A DNA stretch of 5,725 bases. Source: JBHJGO01 sp050331715 (GTDB lineage Bacteria; Cyanobacteriota; Cyanobacteriia; Cyanobacteriales; Microcoleaceae). Under the pieces are notes generated by a model. That model searched no databases. It was given only the letters and a program-made list of their open reading frames with translations, and was not told the DNA's origin. The DNA is taken from assembly GCA_050331715.1 (NCBI GenBank), contig JBHJGO010000109.1, positions 1-5,725 on the forward strand. Reading direction: 5' to 3'. The translations under genes and the position numbers were made by a program. Shown here in pieces: positions 1 through 4,160 of the stretch. The first letter of the stretch is position 1. Every line of letters starts with the position of its first letter.

Positions 1-149
1 TTCCCTGGCTACCAATTACCAAGGGACAGGGTAAGCAATTCGTGGATATCACAACCCGTGGGGCTTGGATTGGGATTGGAGCCTTGATTGTTGCCTGGAT
101 TACTATTCGGTTCATTGGCCCTGGTTTTGGCTGGTGGCAGGTTAACTAG
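1..149 (+). CDS. 3' end of a small membrane protein, DUF2839-like (partial)
   Basis: An open frame enters from the left edge (first full codon at base 3) and ends at TAG 147-149, giving the last 48 residues. It begins with PWLPITKGQGKQF, followed by a polar stretch, then a hydrophobic segment of about 20 residues (GAWIGIGALIVAWITIRFIG), and ends GPGFGWWQVN. One C-terminal membrane helix, an ITTRGAWIGIG-type lead-in and a Trp-rich end match my memory of the short cyanobacterial DUF2839 proteins, usually about 70 residues, whose N-terminus would lie outside the window. The function of that family is not known to me. It is probably an inner-membrane or thylakoid protein. The family call is from recall; coding status is well supported by the composition and the clean stop. 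Confidence 0.6.
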   Translation, partial: PWLPITKGQGKQFVDITTRGAWIGIGALIVAWITIRFIGPGFGWWQVN

Positions 150-179
150 CCCTAACCTCAGAAGGGAAATTCAGTCCAT

Positions 180-193
180 AGGGGTCTGCCCCT
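180..193 (+). terminator. possible weak terminator hairpin after the DUF2839-like gene
   Basis: AGGGG (180-184) and CCCCT (189-193) form a 5-bp GC-rich stem with a TCTG loop, 31 bases after the stop codon. TTCA at 170-173 and TGAA at 198-201 could add an outer stem across an internal loop. No T-run follows, so it is not a canonical intrinsic terminator. The position is right, but the evidence is thin. Confidence 0.3.
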
Positions 194-400
194 CCATTGA
201 ACTCTGTATAAGTGATGTGCTGTGACCTTCATCACCAATACTTATCAATTTTTATCATTGCTTAAACTGAATGGGTTAAGTTTCAACTGGATATAAGGTT
301 CAGTTATATTATTAGATATTTAAATCACTGACAAGCACTGTCAAAAGAGCTGATATGTTAAGGTTCTACCTCCTGGGCTGTTAACATTGATATAGCTGAC

Positions 401-429
401 TCTGAGTTGATTAGAATTATAAACTCAGA
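401..429. repeat. 8-bp perfect inverted repeat with 13-nt spacer
   Basis: TCTGAGTT (401-408) is the exact reverse complement of AACTCAGA (422-429), separated by 13 AT-rich bases. It lies about 170 bases upstream of the DUF1815 start. It could be an RNA hairpin or a dimeric regulator site; no T-run follows. I cannot assign it to a known operator. Confidence 0.45.
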
Positions 430-442
430 CTAAGTTATCTTC

Positions 443-483
443 CTGAAAACCCGGTAAATTTCCGGAATATGACCTGGTTTCAG
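443..483 (+). repeat. long imperfect inverted repeat (stem-loop) upstream of the DUF1815 gene
   Basis: CTGAAAACCCGGT (443-455) pairs with ACCTGGTTTCAG (472-483): six base pairs CTGAAA/TTTCAG, a bulged A449, CC/GG, one C-T mismatch, then GGT/ACC. That is eleven pairs over a 16-nt loop. The loop itself carries the 8-bp palindrome TTCCGGAA at 460-467. Seven bases (484-489 plus context) after the stem comes a short T-run at 490-494, so a factor-independent terminator or attenuator on the + strand is possible, though the distance and short T-run make it weak. It is the strongest dyad in the intergenic region. Confidence 0.5.
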
Positions 484-509
484 TGAGGATTTTTATAGGG
501 GATCAAGGT

Positions 510-542
510 TATACTGTGCCAAATTAAGATATAAAATCTTAA
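510..542 (+). promoter_or_regulatory. possible promoter -10 box and adjacent 7-bp operator-like dyad
   Basis: TATACT at 510-515 is a good -10 hexamer, but no clear -35 lies 17 bases upstream (GGATTT at 487-492), so the promoter is tentative. Just downstream, TTAAGAT (524-530) and ATCTTAA (536-542) form a perfect 7-bp inverted repeat around ATAAA. If the -10 is used, transcription would begin near 522 and the dyad would overlap the start, where a repressor could act or a short leader hairpin could form. TATAAA at 530-535 is an alternative -10. No regulator can be named. Confidence 0.35.
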
Positions 543-586
543 GAGATCATGTTGCAGTTACAGAAAAAATCTAAAGTGTGGTACTT

Positions 587-591
587 GGAGG
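587..591 (+). promoter_or_regulatory. Shine-Dalgarno site fixing the DUF1815 start
   Basis: GGAGG lies seven bases before ATG 599. A GTG at 578 opens the same frame but overlaps this site and has no ribosome binding site of its own. ATG 599 is therefore the better start and gives the N-terminus MFLRLAEQHRQF, which looks like the family's usual beginning. This is the only strong Shine-Dalgarno in the window. Confidence 0.8.
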
Positions 592-598
592 GCGACTT

Positions 599-943
599 AT
601 GTTTCTCAGACTCGCAGAACAGCACCGTCAATTTGTTCAGGATCTGGTCATGAACCTTCAGGCTTTAGCAATTGTGCTGGAGCGACGGGGGTATTTGGCC
701 TCTTGCTACACCTGTGGGGGTCAGATGAATAGTGCCTCCTTCATGGTCAGCCTGGGGGACAATCACCTAATCCGATTTCTCGTTTCTGACTACGGTATCA
801 CCTGGACAGAAATGCGGGACGACCGAGAACTGATGAAGTTGGAGGGCGCAGAGGCGATTGGCCAATTGCAGGAGCTTGCCAACTTAGTGAAGTATGACGT
901 TCAGCCATCAGCAGCAATGCCTCAATTGCTTCAGAAGGCTTAG
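599..943 (+). CDS. DUF1815 family protein (cyanobacterial, function unknown)
   Basis: This 114-residue soluble protein has no signal peptide or membrane segment. It starts MFLRLAEQHRQFVQDLVM, continues with a predicted amphipathic helix and RRGYLASCYTCGG, and then has a region of mixed helix and strand (SASFMVSLGDNHLIRFLVSD, then YGITWTEMRDDRELMKLEGA). I recognise this as DUF1815, a short protein that is highly conserved and essentially restricted to cyanobacteria; I know of no assigned function. A single CxxC (C36, C39) in the first half could bind a metal or be redox-active, but that is inference. The start is set by the GGAGG at 587-591. The gene stands alone: 449 bases of intergenic DNA upstream and 179 downstream. 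The last dozen residues (QPSAAMPQLLQKA) look like a variable tail. Confidence 0.88.
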   Translation: MFLRLAEQHRQFVQDLVMNLQALAIVLERRGYLASCYTCGGQMNSASFMVSLGDNHLIRFLVSDYGITWTEMRDDRELMKLEGAEAIGQLQELANLVKYDVQPSAAMPQLLQKA

Positions 944-963
944 TAATCTGTGATTTCAAGCGG

Positions 964-978
964 CTGTCTGTTTGACAG
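964..978 (+). terminator. possible weak terminator hairpin after the DUF1815 gene
   Basis: CTGTC (964-968) and GACAG (974-978) pair around TGTTT, 20 bases past the DUF1815 stop, followed by TTTGTG. The stem is only five pairs and the T-run is three bases, so this would be a weak terminator at best. The rest of 944-1122 shows only a short CGATATCG palindrome (985-992). Confidence 0.3.
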
Positions 979-1122
979 TTTGTGCGATATCGGTAGTCAT
1001 ACTGTCGCCGGACGCTTTCCAGAGTGTTACTTTAGTAGAAGGCAATTGCATTGAACCGCCCACAGCTCACATTTCAGAATAGGGTGTTCGGGTCGGTCAA
1101 TCACTGAAGTAAAAGGCAGTAT

Positions 1123-2010
1123 ATGACATCTTTATCGTACGGGCTAGATTCTGATTGGCGTCATCTCTTCATCCCGACTAATAATATCCAACTTCACTCA
1201 GTAACCCAGGGAGAGGGGGATTTGGTGATTCTGCTCCATGGTTTCCCTGAGTTTTGGTATGCCTGGCGCTATCAAATTCCAGCTCTGGCCCGCCACTTTA
1301 AGGTGGTTGTACCTGATTTGAGAGGATATAACGACTCCGATAAGCCAAAGACAGGCTACGACTTGGATACCTTGAGTGCTGATATTCAGGGTTTGATCAA
1401 TCGCTTGGGCTACACCAAGGCCCATATTGTCGGCCATGACTGGGGGGGAGTGATTGCTTGGCACCTGGCTCAGAAGTTTCCCCACTCCATTGATCGGCTG
1501 GCGATTCTCAATGCTCCACCACCCCATCGCTTCGTCCAGGAAATGATGAGCAACTTGGATCAGATGCGCCGCAGTTGGCATTTCCTAGCGTTTCAGGTTC
1601 CCGGATTGCCGGAATGGGCAATTCAGCTTAATTTAAAAACGTTTGTTACGGAAGTCCTGCGCGGTCAAGCGATTCGTAAAGGAGCATTCAGCGCAGAGGA
1701 GACAGAAATCTATCAAGCCGCTCTGGAGAAGCCTGGAGTTTTAGCGGCGGTGATGAACTACTATCGACAACTGATGGCTCCCACCAATTGGTTTTCGAGC
1801 TGGATTAAGTCACCTCAGAAAGTCATTTCTCCTACTCTGGTGCTTTGGGGTCGGGAAGATAATGTCTTTAGTCATCGATTAGTTCAGGGTTTGGATCGAT
1901 TGATTTCAGCACCCTTCCACCTGGAGTTTGTCGCGGACTGTGGCCATTGGATTCAGCAAGAGGTGCCCCAGACGGTGAATCGAGAGTTACTCAATTTCTT
2001 GAGAGCTTGA
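1123..2010 (+). CDS. alpha/beta-fold hydrolase, epoxide-hydrolase-like
   Basis: This 295-residue cytosolic protein is a typical length for the epoxide hydrolase/haloalkane dehalogenase branch of the alpha/beta hydrolases. Visible motifs in order are HGFPEFWYAWR (39-49, oxyanion-hole HGxP), PDLRGYNDSDKP (64-75), GHDWGG (104-109) with nucleophile Asp106, WGREDNV (242-248) with acid Asp246, and DCGHW (272-276) with His275. The cap domain is roughly residues 131-228. Trp107 after the nucleophile and Tyr214 in NYYR (212-215) fit epoxide hydrolases, and the absence of Arg after Asp106 argues against fluoroacetate dehalogenase. The first cap Tyr of classic epoxide hydrolases appears to be His153 (SWHFL), a His/Tyr pair as in the Cif-type enzymes. 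The natural substrate cannot be predicted. The start ATG has a modest AAGG six bases upstream. The 3' end overlaps convergent uvrC by 24 bp. Confidence 0.9.
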   Translation: MTSLSYGLDSDWRHLFIPTNNIQLHSVTQGEGDLVILLHGFPEFWYAWRYQIPALARHFKVVVPDLRGYNDSDKPKTGYDLDTLSADIQGLINRLGYTKAHIVGHDWGGVIAWHLAQKFPHSIDRLAILNAPPPHRFVQEMMSNLDQMRRSWHFLAFQVPGLPEWAIQLNLKTFVTEVLRGQAIRKGAFSAEETEIYQAALEKPGVLAAVMNYYRQLMAPTNWFSSWIKSPQKVISPTLVLWGREDNVFSHRLVQGLDRLISAPFHLEFVADCGHWIQQEVPQTVNRELLNFLRA

Positions 2011-2895
2011 TTCCGGATGAAAATATTTATAAATTTGTTCAGCTAGCTTTGGCCCAATCCCCTCAACTTCTGACAATTGCTCAACACTGGCCATCCGAAT
2101 GTAGTCTACAGAACGAAAGTAAGCCAGTAACTGTTTCTGTCGCGTGTAACCCAAACCTGGAACCTCATCCAGGCGCGATCGCCGCATTCTTTCCGTTCGT
2201 TTTTCTCGGTGAAAACTAATGGCAAAGCGATGGGCTTCATCTCGCAGCCGCCTTAGGAGTTGAACGCCAGATTGTTCCGAGTCAGTTGCCAGGGGTGAGG
2301 ATTCCCCAGGCAGAAAAATCTCTTCCCGCTGCTTGGCCAGACTGACAACATTCAGTTCCTCTAGCAAATCCATATCTCGCAAAACTTCAACCACCGAAGA
2401 AAGCTGACCTTTCCCGCCATCAATCATCACCAAATCTGGCTTATCAGCCGCCAATTTCTCCTCACTCAAGGAACCGTAATCCCGAAACCGTCGCTGAATC
2501 ACTTCCGCTAAACTGGCGAAGTCATCTGAGTGTCCAGCCCGAACCTCTGGATTTTTGATTTTATAGTGGCGATAATGTTGTTTTGCCGGTAAACCATCGA
2601 TAAAAACCACACGGGAAGCTACCGCATCGGAACCTTGGATGTGGGAAATGTCGTAACCTTCGATGCGGTGGGGCAAGTCCGGTAGATCCAGGAGTTCAGC
2701 CAGATCTTGCATGGCGGCAGTGTTGCGGTCATTGAATTTCTGAATCCGTTCCAGTTCGTACTGGGCATTTCGCTCCACCATTTCGACCAAATCAGCCTTC
2801 GTTTGCCGTTGGGGATTAAGAATCGTTACTTTTCGTCTCTTCTGTTCCCCCAACCAACTGGACAAAATTGATTCATCGGGCAATTCATACTGCAC
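1987..2895 (-). CDS. uvrC: UvrC C-terminal half: RNase H-like nuclease and tandem HhH, downstream of the amber codon
   Basis: This is the in-frame continuation after the stop; GTG at 2895 is the first possible start, 13 sense codons past the TAG. I see no Shine-Dalgarno before it, so independent translation is doubtful. In whole-gene numbering, the RNase H-like 5'-incision nuclease shows Asp459 (GYDISH), Asp501/502 (GHSDDF), Asp536 (IDGGKGQ) and His599 (DEAHRFA), all matching the catalytic residues of the family. Residues about 618-670 form the two helix-hairpin-helix repeats that bind DNA (LDEVPGLGYTRQKQLL and SEVEGIGPKLAEQIY). Nothing in this half looks decayed, so the interruption is recent, erroneous or tolerated. 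The TAA lies inside the hydrolase gene's last codons, and CTCAA-tttc-TTGAG (1990-2003) is the only dyad near the end. Confidence 0.75.
   Translation of the reverse strand: MQYELPDESILSSWLGEQKRRKVTILNPQRQTKADLVEMVERNAQYELERIQKFNDRNTAAMQDLAELLDLPDLPHRIEGYDISHIQGSDAVASRVVFIDGLPAKQHYRHYKIKNPEVRAGHSDDFASLAEVIQRRFRDYGSLSEEKLAADKPDLVMIDGGKGQLSSVVEVLRDMDLLEELNVVSLAKQREEIFLPGESSPLATDSEQSGVQLLRRLRDEAHRFAISFHREKRTERMRRSRLDEVPGLGYTRQKQLLAYFRSVDYIRMASVEQLSEVEGIGPKLAEQIYKYFHPESSSQEIE
2175..2182. repeat. HIP1 octamer palindrome GCGATCGC
   Basis: This is one copy of the highly iterated palindrome that is over-represented in many cyanobacterial genomes. It lies inside the C-terminal part of uvrC and supports the cyanobacterial origin. 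It is the only full copy I noticed in the window. Confidence 0.75.
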
Positions 2896-2934
2896 CAGAA
2901 TTTCAGTCGGAATTTCTACCGAATCTACAGTTTG

Positions 2935-4026
2935 CTAATGTTCCTCCAAAACCCGTTGCAAGATTACACACAATTCCAAGGATTTCTGATCTTCGACTAT
3001 TTTTGAATCTGTGTCGTCTGAATCTGTGTCATTCTGAGCGTTTGGTTCAGGGATATGACCCTTTTGGTTAGTATCCGCATGGTTAGCGGATTCTGGCAAA
3101 ATTTCTGCGACTTGAGCAAATTGAAAATTACTCACATCGGCAATAAATCCCAATCTTCCCACCAACTTTCCAGCTCGGATTTGAAACAGTTGCACACAGG
3201 CTTGCTGATGGTTTGCTGCCAAGGCAATCACATCCCGCGATACCCGATCATCTGGGAGAGAAACTTTTTGATCGGTACCAATCGTATTTAACGCTTTAAT
3301 TTGATCCCGAGCCCGAGCTGCCGTTTCAAAGTTGAGATTCTCTGCTGCTGTTTCCATGTGCTGGGTGAGAATATCAATTAACTCTCCCGTCCTCCCCTGG
3401 AAAATCATGGCAACCTTCTGCAACGTTCTGTGATAGTCCTCTGGTGTGATCAATTCCTGACAAACACCAGGGCAGCGACCAATGTCATAGTTCAGACAGG
3501 GGCGATCTTTAAATAATGGTTTTGGCCTTTGCCGTAGGGGAAATACCCGCTTCACCAATCGCAAGGTGCTGCGAAGCCGACCGACATCGACATAGGGGCC
3601 ATAATATCGGTCTTTTTTCCGATTCATTCTGCGACGCCGGGTAATAAAAATTCGAGGATATTCCTCTGACCAGGTGATGCAGAGATAGGGATATTTTTTG
3701 TCGTCCTTAAGTAGAACATTGAAGTGGGGCTGGTGTTTTTTGATCAGATTATCTTCCAGGGCCAGGGCTTCGGCTTCGGTATCCGTGACAATGAATTCAA
3801 TCTCCACCACTTGCTGCACCATCATGCCGATGCGGGGGCTATGCCAGTGCTTGTCTCGAAAATAGGAACGGACTCGTGACCTGAGTTTTTTAGACTTGCC
3901 AATGTAGAGAATATTGTCGGCTTTGTCCCGCATCAGATAAACCCCTGGTGTGAGGGGAATTTCCTTTAAACGGCTTTCTAGGCGTTCTGGATCTCGAATT
4001 AGGGAAACAACTTGCGTCGATGACAT
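2935..4026 (-). CDS. uvrC: UvrC N-terminal half: GIY-YIG nuclease, Cys region and UVR domain
   Basis: This 363-residue piece ends at the amber codon. Residues about 22-104 are the GIY-YIG nuclease that makes the 3' incision, with Tyr30 (PGVY), Tyr41 (YIGK), Lys44, Arg51, Tyr55, Glu91 (EDNLIK) and Asn103 (HFNVLLKDD) spaced as in the Thermotoga enzyme's active site. Residues 161-190 hold the Cys region, with Cys177, Cys185 and Cys189; the first of the four iron-sulfur cysteines known in E. coli UvrC is Arg167 here. Residues about 213-247 are the UVR motif that binds UvrB (HMETAAENLNFETAARARDQ). Residues about 299-348 are a polar Asp/Asn-rich insert. Translated alone, this piece could bind UvrB and might cut 3', but would lack the 5' nuclease and the DNA-binding HhH repeats. 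Confidence 0.8.
   Translation of the reverse strand: MSSTQVVSLIRDPERLESRLKEIPLTPGVYLMRDKADNILYIGKSKKLRSRVRSYFRDKHWHSPRIGMMVQQVVEIEFIVTDTEAEALALEDNLIKKHQPHFNVLLKDDKKYPYLCITWSEEYPRIFITRRRRMNRKKDRYYGPYVDVGRLRSTLRLVKRVFPLRQRPKPLFKDRPCLNYDIGRCPGVCQELITPEDYHRTLQKVAMIFQGRTGELIDILTQHMETAAENLNFETAARARDQIKALNTIGTDQKVSLPDDRVSRDVIALAANHQQACVQLFQIRAGKLVGRLGFIADVSNFQFAQVAEILPESANHADTNQKGHIPEPNAQNDTDSDDTDSKIVEDQKSLELCVILQRVLEEH
3004..3033. repeat. 15-bp tandem repeat in the UvrC insert
   Basis: Two copies of a 15-bp unit lie head to tail at 3004-3018 and 3019-3033, identical over the first 12 bases (TGAATCTGTGTC) and differing at two of the last three. On the - strand they encode the repeated DTDS in NDTDSDDTDSK (residues 332-342). 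The in-frame period suggests slippage duplication in a tolerant linker. Confidence 0.8.
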
Positions 4027-4160
4027 TACCCAACTATTGGTCTGGATTTACCCAAATTTTTTATCTGATCTACCATGATAGAGTGCTAGCCCGATGATGG
4101 ACGGTAATTTTGTCCATTACTTATGCGAAATACATTGATCTGAAAATTATCTAAAACATT
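4027..4160. promoter_or_regulatory. divergent promoter region between uvrC and the TldE-like gene
   Basis: These 134 bases must drive both flanking genes. ATGGAC (4097-4102) and GTCCAT (4112-4117) form a 6-bp dyad, and GTAAT/ATTAC (4104-4108 and 4116-4120) overlaps it. For the right-hand gene, TTGTCC (4110-4115) with TACATT (4131-4136) gives -35/-10 candidates only 15 bases apart, which is poor. TATCAT on the - strand (4080-4075) is a possible -10 for uvrC without a clear -35. I see no recognisable cyanobacterial LexA box and no Shine-Dalgarno before either start. Confidence 0.4.

Larger units (their letters stand above)
150..598. other. 449-bp AT-rich intergenic region with several inverted repeats
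   Basis: No convincing coding frame, tRNA or known small RNA was found here on either strand. The stretch is clearly more AT-rich than the flanking genes and is full of short dyads: AGGGG-tctg-CCCCT at 180-193, TGACA-agcac-TGTCA at 329-343, an 8-bp pair at 401-429, a long imperfect pair at 443-483 and a perfect 7-bp pair at 524-542. It must hold the end of the left-hand transcript and the promoter and leader of the DUF1815 gene. The density of dyads near that gene suggests regulation or an RNA leader, but this is inference. Confidence 0.7.
1987..4026 (-). pseudogene. uvrC: uvrC, excinuclease ABC subunit C, interrupted by one in-frame amber codon
   Basis: Read as one unit this is a 680-codon frame from ATG 4026 to TAA 1987, carrying every UvrC domain in the normal order, but codon 364 (2937-2935) is TAG. 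No frameshift is involved: the frame is the same on both sides, and the residues spanning the stop, LQRVLEEH-stop-QTVDSVEIP, follow the family pattern with a Tyr expected at the stop. UvrC is the dual nuclease of nucleotide excision repair; with UvrB on damaged DNA it cuts on the 3' and then the 5' side of the lesion. Cyanobacterial UvrC is usually about 620-630 residues by my recollection; the extra length lies in an Asp-rich insert before the stop. There is no Shine-Dalgarno upstream of ATG 4026. A pseudogene, a sequence error, or residual function by readthrough are all possible. The two halves are described separately. Confidence 0.85.

Noticed and set aside
578..598. GTG 578 as an upstream start for the DUF1815 gene
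   Set aside because: The seven extra codons cover the GGAGG ribosome binding site for ATG 599, and the family-like N-terminus begins at 599.
1198..1581. 127-codon open frame on the - strand inside the hydrolase gene
   Set aside because: It lies wholly opposite a well-supported gene with conserved catalytic motifs, and its product has no recognisable family pattern; it is a shadow frame.
1947..2219. 90-codon + strand frame overlapping the ends of the hydrolase gene and uvrC
   Set aside because: It is antisense to conserved HhH-coding sequence of uvrC and its translation resembles no protein; a chance frame across the convergent junction.
2935..2937. Pyrrolysine or genome-wide amber reassignment to explain the uvrC TAG
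   Set aside because: Three other genes in the window end in TAG at sensible places, and pyrrolysine use is not known in cyanobacteria. The +CAA context only partly resembles viral readthrough sites (CAR YYA is not met: ACT follows).
2868..3291. Two overlapping + strand frames opposite the middle of uvrC (2868-3071 and 3055-3291)
   Set aside because: They are antisense to conserved UvrC sequence and to the Asp-rich insert, and their products have no family features.
4027..4160. LexA or NtcA box controlling uvrC or the TldE-like gene
   Set aside because: No match to the cyanobacterial LexA pattern was seen, and the GTA/TAC pair at 4104-4120 has an 11-base gap rather than the 8 expected for NtcA.
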